64,000 nt of DNA from Heterodera schachtii (lineage: Eukaryota > Nematoda > Chromadorea > Rhabditida > Heteroderidae), in the NCBI GenBank assembly GCA_023374025.1, contig SIJG01000102.1, positions 161,022 to 225,021 of the forward strand, read 5' to 3'. Of the stretch, positions 1 to 10,534 are shown piece after piece. Within the stretch, counting starts at the first letter, position 1. Each line of letters opens with the position of its first letter. The notes beneath the pieces were generated by a model. That model was not told the origin of the DNA. It saw only the letters and a program-made list of their open reading frames with translations, and did not search any database. Both the position numbers and the translations under genes were made by a program.

Positions 1-586
1 TGAACAAATTATTTTAACCGAAGAGATTTTTTTGAACAAATTTGGTACACGATATTAGATTAGAAAATTTTTAGGGATATATTTTTGAAATTTTTGGGAT
101 TGATTCTTAGGGGTGTACTTTTTTGTTTTTATAAACGCATTTTGCTATGAAATTCCCGAAAAAAGGCTAAATATTTGCTAAGGTTCGAAAATGCCAAATT
201 AGGTGCTAATACCCCATTTTAAGTGTTTTTAGGTGCTAAAAAGTCGCTCAAAATAAAAAATTGTTCGGGAAAAATGTGATTTTCGTGCTTCTCACATCAA
301 TCAATAAAAAAATAGGTAAAAACCTAAAAACCCGGTCTTTAATTATTTTATATATTCTAACAAAATTTGGTAATGATGGAAGAAATGTGAAAATTAGTGA
401 AAGAATTTCTAATAATTTGATTTTTTTACTTTATTTGAAATTTTCAAAATGATTAAAATTTTTATGAAATTGAAAATTCAATTTAAATTTAATATTTTTC
501 TTTCTTTACGGTAATTTATTGGTAAAACCTGAGTAAAAAATTGATTTCACTGCATGCAAATACATGTCATATTGACTGTTTTAAAG
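1..586. other. AT-rich non-coding DNA with a dispersed repeat
   Basis: No convincing gene. Positions about 60-250 carry a diverged copy, in reverse orientation, of a repeat seen several times in this window; its signature is TTCTTAGGGGTGTA here and TACACCCCTAAGAA elsewhere, followed by several GGTGCTAA-type steps. The open frame at 261-452 starts with TTG and shows nothing beyond AT-rich codons. I treat it as non-coding. Confidence 0.6.
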
Positions 587-646
587 TGTTTTTGGCTGAG
601 TTGGCGAAATAAATGTTTTTGGCTGAGTTGGCGAAATGTAGTCGTG
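587..646. mobile_element. Solo terminus of a MULE-like element (tandem TTGGCGAAAT units)
   Basis: Two copies of a unit containing GGCTGAGTTGGCGAAAT stand here. The same unit builds the long terminal arrays of the complete MULE-like element at 28929-30281, and the outer end (GGCGAAATG...GCCTCC) resembles that element's tips. No partner terminus was found to the left, so this is a solo or truncated end. It abuts the broken F-box exon that follows. Confidence 0.55.
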
Positions 647-1054
647 CCTCCATTTGCACGTGCCAACGCCAATTGTGCCATTTGAATTGGTAAATGAAGG
701 GACCAAAGAAAAGCTGACATTGGAGAAAAACGGTGACGATGGTGGCACTGTGAGTTGGTATATAATGGAGCGCTGTCCGATTGTCAAGACGGCAATTCAA
801 TGGAAATTTGAATATTCGGAACATTTGAGCATTGTCAATGTTTATTTGAATAGCGACGAAAATTGCATTGGGTGAGCAGTGAATTTTGAATGGCATTTGC
901 CATTCAAAATTTATTTCACCTAATTAAATTTCACATAAATTGTGCCATTGTCGCCACCAGCGGAGGGACAAAGCAACGAAAAAATGTTCTCAAGTCGCGC
1001 GGGGCCCAGCAGTGGTCAGCGGCGAAAGAAGAAGAAGAAGTGAATAATTTGTGA
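647..1054 (+). pseudogene. F-box family protein, C-terminal fragment
   Basis: Exon about 647-871 encodes LHLHVPTPIVPFELVNEGTK and then an MERCPIVKTAIQWKFEYSEH-like stretch. This matches the C-terminal signature of the F-box-associated family expanded in cyst nematodes (VPFDLTNE..TGE..L, LLVRCPI, W.F...W). A GT donor at 872 and an AG acceptor at 959-960 join it, in phase 2, to a basic/acidic last exon (961-1054) ending in TGA. The F-box and middle exons are missing because the left edge meets a MULE terminus. F-box proteins are substrate adaptors of SCF ubiquitin ligases; that role is family knowledge. The locus at 48865-49407 is a fuller relative. I call it a truncated gene. Confidence 0.6.
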
Positions 1055-1218
1055 AATGGTGAATCGATCCTTTTTTGAATTTTTAATTGGAAATGAATAT
1101 TATGCCAACGATTTTGTTATCTGATTTCATTTGTCAGAAATGTTTTGTCTGATTTGGGGATAATGACCAAATTTTGTTGATTTCTTGGCAATCATCAAGA
1201 ATGGGGGCACCTTATAAT
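1055..1218. other. Short intergenic stretch
   Basis: No gene or repeat recognised between the F-box fragment and the MITE, apart from the MITE's left target duplication at 1211-1218. Confidence 0.5.
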
Positions 1219-1631
1219 TAGGGCATAAAAAATATGGATACATATAAAATTGTAAAAATATGGATAAATTTTTTAACTGAGTTTATAATTTCACAAAATT
1301 CTCCAATTTCTTTAAATGTAAAGTAAGATTTTAAAAAATGGCTAACAATAAATATGGTATTAGAAATTATTTTAGAAGAAAAAACATGCTACAGCAAAAT
1401 TTACTCATTTTTAGCGAAAATGACTTTTTCGGAAAGTTTTCCGGTCTTTTAAGGTCAAAAAGGCCAATTTAACTTATGAGGGCCGTTCTAATAGAAGTTT
1501 TTTGAAAAATGCCAAAATATGGATAATCCATCCTAGAAGCTTCAAACCAAGCTAAAAACATGTTTTTCGTGCGTTTCAGGCCCCCCACAATTCAGTAAAA
1601 AATATGGATTTCCATATAATTTTATGCCCTA
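1219..1631. mobile_element. hAT-type MITE with perfect 8-bp target duplication
   Basis: The element starts TAGGGCATAAAA and ends TTTTATGCCCTA, a perfect 12-bp terminal inverted repeat. It is flanked on both sides by CTTATAAT (1211-1218 and 1632-1639). TAGGG-type tips with an 8-bp duplication are the hallmark of the hAT superfamily. It is 413 bp, has no coding capacity, and contains AAATATGGA-rich subterminal segments at both ends. It is non-autonomous and would need a transposase supplied from elsewhere. Confidence 0.85.
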
Positions 1632-1639
1632 CTTATAAT

Positions 1640-2147
1640 AATGATGCCAGATTTGCTAACTTTAGCTGAAAACAAAAAAAAAGTTATAACATTTGAAAGT
1701 TGGCGGCGCCGAAGTGACCCCGAACCTTCAGGAACCAGGCGAAAAAAAAATTGACAGCCTAAGGTCAGCAGAAAATAGCTGTGGCCATGGCATTTATTGT
1801 GTTGCGCCACTGTTTAACCAAATCCTTTTTATCACTAGCCATTTTATCGCCGATTACTCACAATGAATTTTCACATATACACTTAAAATATAATGGAGAT
1901 AGACGCATTTTGCGACAAGCAAAAGTCAAATACAAACAAATAAATTATACACAATATTGGAATGGCAAAATGCCAACATCTTTTCGGTAACATATTCGCA
2001 TCCATAAATCAGTTCATTCATTTCTGCCGCTGATCAGTGATCACTCGGCCCGGTAGAAGCGGCGTCGAGAAAACTGAAAAACGATTCTAACTTTAAGTCC
2101 ATCAAGAAAACTGAAAAACGATTCTAACTTTAAGAGTTCAACGACAT
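1640..2147. other. Intergenic DNA with a 31-bp direct repeat
   Basis: No supported gene. A segment containing GAAAACTGAAAAACGATTC and a following CTAACTTTAAG occurs twice, at about 2067-2097 and 2104-2134. The 69-codon frame at 1781-1990 begins with GTG and has no recognisable domain. Confidence 0.5.
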
Positions 2148-2270
2148 TTTATGAGTCCAACCAACTAAACTCCCTTTGATTTTTTGTACCATAATTCTGT
2201 CCATTAACCGTACATTTTTGGTACCATTCGAAAGGATTAAGTCAAAGCAATTGTCGGTTGGACTCATAAA
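2148..2270. repeat. Short inverted-repeat element
   Basis: TTTATGAGTCCAACC at 2148-2162 is repeated as its exact reverse complement at 2256-2270, enclosing about 93 bp. This is the layout of a very small MITE. I could not identify a convincing target duplication, so the superfamily is open. Confidence 0.5.
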
Positions 2271-3473
2271 ACACAAAAATTATTAAGCATTTTAAAATTA
2301 TTCACCCGTCGTCGTATCCGCCATCTTTGATCATAATGTCAATTGGGTTCGTTCGATCAATCATTNTTGGTTTTTAATTCTACTGATGTTCATTTTTTTA
2401 AATCAAATTTTCTCCGTTTATAAGGCGGTTAGATTTTCTATTTTTCATTTTTTTAAAATAATTACTTTACTTAATTTGTTTTTATTTATTGAAAAAATGA
2501 AAATATTCATTAAAACGAAAGGGTGACAAAATATTGAACATTTTTTAATTTTTGTACACCAGTTAAAAATAATTAATGAAAAACAAATTAACCTTAGAAT
2601 TTAATCAATAAGAATTTTTTTGTTTTTCAGAAATAACGCCCTTAAATGAAATAGTGGGTTTAATTTTACTCAAATATAAGGATTAGAAAGATTTTTTCAG
2701 AAAATGAAAATATTACAATAATTGACAATAGAATTGTAATATTGAATTTCATTATTTTTCCAATCTGAAATTGAGGACAACTGAGAAAAATTTTAAAGAT
2801 TTATAAGGCATAGCGATTTTATTTTTTTAAATTGATTTGAAATTTTTTTTTTCTATTTAAGCTATTTTTTTATTGTAATTTAGGTATCTTTTTATGTTTT
2901 ATGTAATATTTATTTTTAAATAAGGAATTTGTATAATTTTACTTACAACCATCCATTTTATAAATGTTAATATTTCACGCATTTTCATTTCAAATCCATT
3001 AATTTTGGAGGGACAGTTAATTAAAAGTTCAAAAAATTTTGCCGCATTCTTTTTCCAAAAATCAGATCGTTCAAGCATTTTTCTGATTAAAATTTAATTT
3101 TTGCTATTCATTTAAAATAGCAAATTTAATTGTTTAGTATTTCAACAAACAATTTTGCAGAAAATGGAAATATTTTGAGGTTTTGAGAAATTATCGAAAT
3201 TTCTTAAGAAAAATGCAAGATTTTGATAATTTATATTTTATAAAGAAAGACGTAGTTATGTGATGATCTATCAGAATCACTATTATAAATAATTGATTAT
3301 TATTTAATAATTATAATAATATATTATAAAATCCTATGTAATAATAATTTATTTATAAATTAGTCAATTATTAATTAAGTAAATAAAATTCTCTTAATTA
3401 AATAAGAGATTTTAATAAATTTATATTAATCCAGTTTATTTGATAATTATTTTTATAAACAAAGAAACTAAGG
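2271..3473. other. AT-rich intergenic DNA
   Basis: No gene, tRNA or clear repeat recognised. The single ambiguous base of the window lies near 2366. Base composition is very AT-rich with many ATTTA/TAAAT runs. Confidence 0.5.
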
Positions 3474-5200
3474 ATGATTAATTCTTTTATTCCTTTTATT
3501 ATTTTTCATTCAATTTTTAATTCCATTTATAAATGGAATTCTATTGGTGAGTTAATAATTTAGGAAAAAATTAATTTTAAATAATCCATTTAAATTAATT
3601 AGGAAGAGGATAAAAGATTAATTGCATTTATGAAAGGCATTCATGAAATGCAAATTAGTGAATATTCAATGCAAAAATATGAGTCAAATCTTGGCATTTT
3701 ATATTTTATGAAAAAGAATTGGCAATGTGAAAAAATAGCTGATGAATTTGAAGAATATGAACGGACAGAATGCCAAAAATATCGCAAATATTTGGATATT
3801 TTGTATGAATATTTGTGCAAAGAATATGCCGGAATTCCCACAGTGAAACCAAAATTTGCATTTAAAAAAGAATTTGAAATCGAAGGGCCAATAATTATGC
3901 TGTGATTTGTCTGGCCAAATTTCGCAATTTTATTTTAAATCATATTGGATTAATTATTATAAATATAAGATAAACAAATTATTCAATCATTATTTTGAAC
4001 CAAAATTGTTGAATGGAGAAGAATTAAATTATGAATCAAAATTAAAAAGTGAACCAAAATTGCCAATTAATGAAATGATTTTGCAATTGGCAATTGACAC
4101 AGCGAATGAATGGCAATCAATTAAAAATTTAGACGGAATAATCCGAAAAAAATTTAATGAAAAATTTAAAGAAATGTTGAAAAAAGCGGTAGAAAATGCA
4201 AAAGAAAGGGCAAAAGAATATAAACCATGGGAAGCCAACGAAATAAATCATGACAAACATAAAATAATTGTGAAAACAAAATTCGATAATCAAGATATAT
4301 GGGTGAGACTTAACATTCAATGAAAATTATATAAATTCATAATTTAGACTGAAGATACTTTATTTTCGGAATTTGTCAAAGGATTAGCGACAAATTTTGA
4401 GAATTTTTTTAAAATGGCAAAAGAATATTCAAATTATTTATTTCGATTGAAAGAAAAGGGAATTATTTATGGCATTGATCTCAATGATAGAAACATGATC
4501 TCTTATGAGTTTTACGAAATTGAGAAAATGAAAAAACATTTAATGCTAATTTATGAAGCCCATCTTGGCGTTATGTATTTGATGAGAGAGAATTGGCATT
4601 GTGACAAAATTGTGAAGGAAATTAATGAATATGAACGGAAAGTATGCCAAAAATATCGAAAATATTTGGACATTTTGTATGAATATTTATTTCGATTGTA
4701 TGTTGAAGGTTTGTTGAATTTACATAATTTAATTGTTTAATTATTAAAATAATAATAATAATATTTATTAAGCTAAAAACCCAAAGGTGTCGCAAAAATT
4801 GCCACCAATGGTGAAACCAATATTTATTAAAGAATATTTTATGGAGAGTTTAATTGAACTTGTCAAAATTCTTAATGAAAATTCGATATTTTTTTGGCAA
4901 AATGGCGAAAATGACAAATGGAATGTCTATCGTATTTTGAAGGTGTATTTGATAAATGAAGTTGAATTAGATTACGAAATTAATGAGAAAAAAAGTGGGG
5001 AAAATGCATCAAAAAATGAAATTGAAATTTTCAATCTCCGAAAAGAATTTGAACGAAAAATGAGAAATATAAGTGAAAATGCCAAGGAAGTAAAAGCAAT
5101 ATTGGAAAAAGCAATAAAAGAATGTGAAGATGATGAAGAAAAAGAAATTCTGGAAGATGAATATAAATTTGGCACTTTCTATTCTTCGCCATTTTCATAA
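3474..5200 (+). pseudogene. Secreted two-repeat protein, decayed copy (plus-strand paralogue)
   Basis: A four-exon structure is visible. Exon 1 (about 3474-3546) is a hydrophobic leader ending at GTGAGT. Exon 2 (3603-4302) holds the first repeat with YESNLGILYFMKKNWQCEK and QKYRKYLDILYEYL. Exon 3 (4348-4701) holds the same motif again (YEAHLGVMYLMRENWHCDK, QKYRKYLDILYEYLF). Exon 4 (4787-5200) is charged, with VKPIF near its start and helical Glu/Lys-rich sequence. The introns (56, 45 and 85 nt) are phase 0. Compared with the copy at 28168-31876, exon 2 has two single-base deletions near 3889 and 3930 that close the frame at TGA, and the leader ATG is out of frame. I do not recognise the family. 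The leader and lack of other domains suggest a secreted protein; effector status is inference. Confidence 0.6.
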
Positions 5201-5993
5201 AAAAATTTTTAGTTGTCCACAAAATCCGGTTCTTCTGCTGATCGCTTCTTGTTTATATTCATATTTCATTGAGGAATTTTCTGTCTTTCTCTGTCATTTT
5301 TTTGCAATTTATTTTTCTTTTTCATAATTTCTTTTTAAAATTTTACAAGTTTTTATTAATGTAAATTTTCGTAAGCCAGTTATCGGCTCCACCCGATCCA
5401 AAATTATAAAAAAATTCTCGAAACCATAAAAAAAATTACTGTTTCTTCGAAATGTAATTTAATTCTTTGACAAACTAAAATTAATTTATTAATCTTTGTT
5501 GATAATTATGAATAAATATTTGCTTCACAGCTGGCAAATATTTTGTCAACCCGGGTCTTTTTGCTTAATAGAGTTAGAATGATTGTGCATATTAAGACCA
5601 GTATTATTTTCAAAAAATAAAAACTGCCTATGAGATGATAAATCGCAATTCCATCAGTGAGTTAATTAATTAAGTGTTAGGGTTGGGACCCAATTGTCCG
5701 GTGCCCATTTTGACCCTTTGCTTTATTTGTATTTCCCCAGCAAAAGGCATCCTATTGTGAATTAAGTGCGTCCCATCCGCTTAATTTGGTAGAAAAACTG
5801 AGCGCGCCCATCCAATAAGTTTTACGTGCTAAAAACGGTGTGATGGCAGTTCATACAAAGGGCATTTCGTACAATGGACAATTCATACAATAGGCTGTTC
5901 ATTCAATGACATTTCTTAAACTTTTTAATTTTCCAAAAATATAATTTTTGTTTAATAAAAATAAATTGCTTCAAATTTTTGTTTGCTGAACAT
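5201..5993. other. Intergenic DNA with a relic splice junction and a short tandem array
   Basis: No gene. About 5648-5665 reads GCAATTCCATCAGTGAGT, nearly identical to the end of exon 1 plus donor of the secreted two-repeat gene at 31793 (GCAATTCCATCGGTGAGT), so a further relic copy may have stood here. At 5848-5912 there is a degenerate array of TTCATACAA / TTCGTACAATGG units. Confidence 0.45.
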
Positions 5994-6182
5994 TTAGGTT
6001 GATCCCCATTTCTTCACCCTTTTGATCAACTGATGTGTTTGTGAATTATTGTTTCGCGCATTTTGTTCAATTTTTATCATTTTTTCTTCATTTTTATTTT
6101 TGTACCATTCTTCGCCAAATTTTCCACAAAATTTGGTCGGATTTTGCGGTTTCATTTTCAAAAGCAACAACAAAAATTGCAT
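5994..6182 (-). pseudogene. Fragment of the secreted HTH-like family (GDGW family)
   Basis: An ATG at 6182 opens a 62-codon frame beginning MQFLLLLLK, followed by NPTKFCGKFGEEWYKNKNEE and KMIKIEQN. This parallels the N-terminal half of the intact relative at 15121-15564 (RPNFDEIFGDGWDKNE and EIEQSEQNEH). The Asp-Gly of the GDGW motif is replaced by Glu-Glu, and the HTH-like C-terminal half is absent. The hydrophobic start could act as a weak signal peptide. It is probably a truncated copy; no function can be assigned. Confidence 0.45.
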
Positions 6183-7210
6183 GTTAAATCATTTTTACTA
6201 TTAAAAATATTTATAAAAAATTAGGAAGTATGAGTAAATGAATTTATTTAATGTTTTATTGGCTTTTGATTATTAATTATGACATTTATTTAATTATTAT
6301 ATTTTACAAAAATTTATGTTTAACTTTTTACATAAAAAACATTATTAAATTTAAAAATCGAGAAATCAGCATGAAAAAGCTGGACTTTGAAGCCTCAAAC
6401 AGTGTTAGAAATGCATTTTCATGTTTATTATCACGCCTTAAGTTAGCAAAAATTCAGTAAATGCTGTAAAATGATCCTCTGGTGATAAACTTATCAAAAG
6501 TTCGAAAACTTATGAAAACCCCGGGAATTTCGAACTGTATATTATTCCAAATATTTATTAACAGTTATGTCTAGATATGATATTTTTAGGTTTTAGTCTA
6601 TTTTTTCCTGATTTCCCACTGGCCTAAAACACAGGAAAAACATTTTTTTTGTTGGTTGTTAAGATACTTTTCGAGTTATTAGAGCCTATTGTAGGTTTTT
6701 CTTTTTTAGAGCTTAAAAAGCCTAAAAATTTTGAAAAAAAAAACTATTTGACCAATTATGGCCTTTTGCCCAAAAAATTATAAATAAAAATGCAATAAAA
6801 ACGAAAAATACACGCCTAAGAAGCGACCCGAAAACTAAAAAAAAAAAAAAACTACCACCCTAAGAAACGACACAAAATTTTCAAAAATACACCCTTTAAA
6901 ATTAAAAAATTTCTCAAAAATTCACTCAGAAAATTTATTTACCTATTTATTTTCTTGACAAGAATTTGTGATTTTAAAATTATTTATCTTAATATTGATT
7001 TTGCCTAATTTTTAACTTTTTTGAATAAATTTTCTAATTTTAAACCCCTAAATTTGAGGTTTGTTTTACGAGTTTTGCTCCCAAAAAGCCTTAAAAATTT
7101 TTTTAAAATGCCTTTTTTCATGCCTTTTTCGGGATTTTCGTGTCTTTTCATGCCTTTTTCAATTTGTTGGTGCCGATTATAGTGCCTTTTTCGTGATTTT
7201 TTGGTTACTT
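6183..7210. repeat. Intergenic DNA with dispersed TACACGCCTAAGAAGCGACC-type repeat
   Basis: About 6590-6900 carries a copy of the dispersed repeat whose core is AAAATACACGCCTAAGAA followed by a diverged second unit (CACCCTAAGAAACGAC). The same core is found inside the hAT-type MITE at 17767-18241, so this is probably a related, degraded element. About 7085-7210 has TGCCTTTTT steps shared with 25690-25750. No gene is supported. Confidence 0.45.
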
Positions 7211-7312
7211 TTTAATCGGTTTCTAATTGAAATATTTGGCGACGGATGGAATAAAAAAGAATGTGAAGAAAAAGTAAAAAAATTCAACAAAAGTTGCAAA
7301 ATGGGAATTCAA
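7211..7312 (+). pseudogene. Small fragment of the GDGW secreted family
   Basis: The frame reads IEIFGDGWNKKECEEKVKKF, matching the EIFGDGWDKNE motif of the gene at 15121-15564. The preceding sequence is repeat DNA, so the signal peptide is missing, and the similarity ends within about 30 residues. It is a relic with no likely product. Confidence 0.45.
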
Positions 7313-7347
7313 CAGTGTTCAAATACCGTACTTACTGAATTAGCCTA

Positions 7348-7800
7348 AAAATAAAACCCCCTTGAATTAGACCCCCCTCCCCCTCTGAATTAGACCCCCC
7401 CCCAAAAAAAAAACTTTTTCGCCCCAAAAAATACACTTTTTTGTACCAGGTATTTGATATTCGATCTATTCATACCTATATAAATTAATGGCGTACAATT
7501 TACCTAAATCTTAACCAGAAATTTGGAATTAAAAAAACTCAATTTTTTGGCCCATGAAAATTTAGGCGAGTGTGTGACAATTTATAATTAACTCAATGTG
7601 AATTATAGTGTAAAAAATCTTTAAAAATAAAGAAAACCTGGAGTATGCTTTTTATTGGAATTTTCTTCTCTGAACAAGAAAAAAATTATTACATAAATTT
7701 TGGAAAAAAAATCTATTTTTTAGAAATGTATGTTCTGAAAAGGTATTTTGGTAAAGAAAAATAACCCAAAATTTTTTCCTCTATAAGTTTAAAATTGCTA
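7348..7800. other. Low-complexity and AT-rich spacer
   Basis: GAATTAGACCCCCC-type units repeat two to three times around 7325-7410 with long C runs. The rest is AT-rich and shows no gene. Confidence 0.5.
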
Positions 7801-8053
7801 TGTAGCGCCAGCACCGACATCTACCGCATCGGTTCCGTCATCCCGGCGATTTCCTACAAAAATGGCCCGGACCACAAGCAGCAGCTCGTCCTCCTCCCGA
7901 GACAATAGTAGGCTAACAACAATTCTTATGAACCAATTCGTCTATGTAACGCCAGCACCGACATCTACCGCATCGGTTCCGTCATCCCGGCGATTTCCTA
8001 CACAAATGGCCCGGACCACAAGCAGCAGCTCGTCCTCCTCCCAAGACAATAGT
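7798..8053 (+). repeat. 144-bp tandem duplication inside exon A
   Basis: A block beginning CTATGTA(G/A)CGCCAGCACC occurs at 7798 and again at 7942, 144 bp apart. The second copy is incomplete, ending at about 8053. The period is 48 codons, so the frame is kept. It encodes APAPTSTASVPSSRRFPT followed by MARTTSSSSSSS twice. An in-frame TAA lies just upstream of the first copy. Confidence 0.75.
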
Positions 8054-10534
8054 CACAGCTTCTTCGTGCTCACACGTGAAGTATATTGGTTGTATTGTGT
8101 TTCTTGCTCTTTGTCGGATGACAAAAAATCTATAAAGAAGAACATGATAGGGCAATGAAAGTCATGGTGGAAACCGAATGCTACAAATATCGTGAAACCC
8201 CGTTCTCGGCCAGTCCTAGGACAGTTGTATCAACAAAGCAACAACGCAGGTGCAAATTATATCTCGTAATGCCACAATTTCCCCCCACCCCTTTTTGGGG
8301 GAAAAAAATGCAAAATTTTTTAGCCATAAAAACAACACATATTGTAATTTCCGGCGCTATATGAAAAGTGGTTACTTCTGAAATTTTTTTATATAGTTTT
8401 TTTTACCGGTAAACCTGCTTCCAGACGTCTTGTACAATTCTATAAACAGCCGATTTTTTTATGTATTTTTTTATAAGGAGACACACTATTCATTCCCAGC
8501 ATATCGGGGCAGTATTGGGAAAATAGGATATTGTGTCTCCTTTAATGTTTAGTATCATAAATGTGTCTCACAATTCCTGTTCATGACCAACTTTAAAATA
8601 TTTAATGTTTAAGCAACTTCACTGCTGCCGATCTCCCGGCCATCCAGCACATCTACAAAAATTTGGTCACCACGCTGAAGAACAACTCACAGCTTGAGTT
8701 CATGTGCAAACTTCACAAACCTTGCGACAAACACGACAAAAGTACTGCGGATTCGTTGGCTTCGGAAGAAGGAATTGCTGCTGCAATCAAAGAACATCTG
8801 TCTGCCGATTCTGCGGCTTTTCCATACATCTCTAAAAACACAATCAAACGGGTCTATTTTTAATGCCTTTATCTATCTATCTAAGTTTATTTATTTTGTC
8901 CAGTATCCAAAAATCTGTGTTCATTGTAAAGCAGCAACAATCGACCTGACAGGACACCTGCGAAAGCACCAAATGACGGCAATGGACAGGGCCCGTGCTG
9001 AAATGGCTTCATATGCCAAAATCGCACAGTTTGCAGACAATTCCGTTTGTCGATGGTCCGGACTTGTGCAAGAAGGTCTTAGCCCACGATTACGAAGGAA
9101 TTTTCGACATTCTGCGGAAATGCGGAATCACGGTAAGAGAGAGACACACACTAATGTTTGTAACTTTTGGTAACACATCTTTCTATTAAAATGGGACACA
9201 TATATATATAGGATAATAATTAGACACACATATGTACTTCTATTGTATGGGACACGCATAACTTTTCAGGACACACAATTGTTTTCTTAACAAAGACGTC
9301 ATCTTTATTAGTGTTTTTCGCATGATTACATTTCGTTTTTTTAGATCTATGACTCAGAAGATAAGGATTATCTCGTCTCTGGATTGGGCTCATTCATCCC
9401 AGGGCAGCCTCTCGACGCACAGCCTGTGCCGAGCTCGCCGAATAACTTATTGGCGGGTCAACTTTTTGTGCTGCCAGTCCAACGCATCACTCATACCACT
9501 CTCGCAGACGAAACAGTTGTCCAGCTTGCTGAACCTATTTTGCAGACTTCCAAAACTTCTCCTGTCGCTTACACGTAATTACTTAATTGACTGTTATTTT
9601 AAGTATAAAAATTTTTTTTTTGTCAGTTTGGCCTTTGGGGCGTTGGCAACGTTTCTCAAGTTGCGTGCCCTGAACACTTCTGCCGATTCCGCGGCCCCAC
9701 TTTCTCTCTACTACACGTTCAACCGAACGAAGAAGGATATCCTGAATGCAGCTGGACAATTTAAAGACAAGGTCAACAAGAAAGATGTCACTCCTCCGTT
9801 GAAATTCTACAGCGACTTGTGCTTTGCATTGACAACCGGGTTCAACACAAACATACGTGAACTTAACAAACTGACACATCTGCCACTTACACCGGCTAAA
9901 ATGGCTTTCTACTTCGAGCTGTTACTCGACAGTTAGTTGCACACTTTTTCTTTTTATAATGCAAAGTAGTCAAATAGGACACATTTTTTGACTAAACTGG
10001 TACTATGATACATATACATTTTTTGAACTGGTACTATGATACATATATGTGTCTCATTCAATAAGTATTCCTTGTAGTCTAATAGGACACAGTAGTGTGC
10101 TGAGCACTTTTGTGTCTGTTTTTCTGAACTTAAAAAGTTGGTCTTAAAAATTCACTTATTAGGGAAAAATGACTAATTTAAAAGTCTCAAAAGTGTATAT
10201 TTAACTAGATGGAACTGGTTTTGAAGTGCCATTGACTATGGACAAGGAATTCTACCCTCCTCTGAGACAACTTGTTGACTACAAGTTACCAGTGTACGGG
10301 ACCCTTCCAAACTCAAACATATCGGCCATGCACTTGCTTCCATCCGGTTCGTAGCTTTGAGACTGAAAAATAGACAATAGCATGTATTTTAGCATTAATT
10401 AACAAAATGTGTCAGACTTCAAAGTAGAGATTAAACAAGGAGAAGCCCGGTTGTCCATGTCCAGAAATAGTGTTCACGTTGATGTATTTGTTCACGTAGT
10501 TGCAGTTAAGTTGATGCATTTTCTAAATTTATAA
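7862..10534 (+). CDS. Unrecognised eight-exon gene with a C2H2-like finger
   Basis: Exons with mutually consistent phases: A about 7862-8088 (Ser/Thr-rich, start uncertain), B 8151-8249, C 8614-8851, D 8904-9132, E 9345-9574, F 9627-9931, G 10209-10346, H 10416-10534 (TAA). Intron phases after A-G are 2,2,0,0,2,1,1, and all use GT..AG. Exon D opens with YPKICVHCKAATIDLTGHLR and then KHQ, a CX2C...HX3H arrangement like a C2H2 zinc finger. Exon D is 229 nt where a multiple of three is needed: the frame must shift by +1 near 9030-9045, from SYAKIAQFADN to IPFVDGPDLCKK. Exon F is the most gene-like (LNTSADSAAPLSLYYTFNRT, LCFALTTGF). I recognise no family. The frameshift means a recent pseudogene or a sequence error. 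The introns share a GACACA motif (see findings). A transposon-encoded protein is possible but unproven. Confidence 0.6.

Noticed and set aside
261..452. 63-codon plus-strand frame
   Set aside because: It starts with TTG, is AT-driven, and overlaps a dispersed repeat. No domain or splice signal.
1781..1990. 69-codon plus-strand frame
   Set aside because: It starts with GTG, has no recognisable motif and no supporting neighbours.
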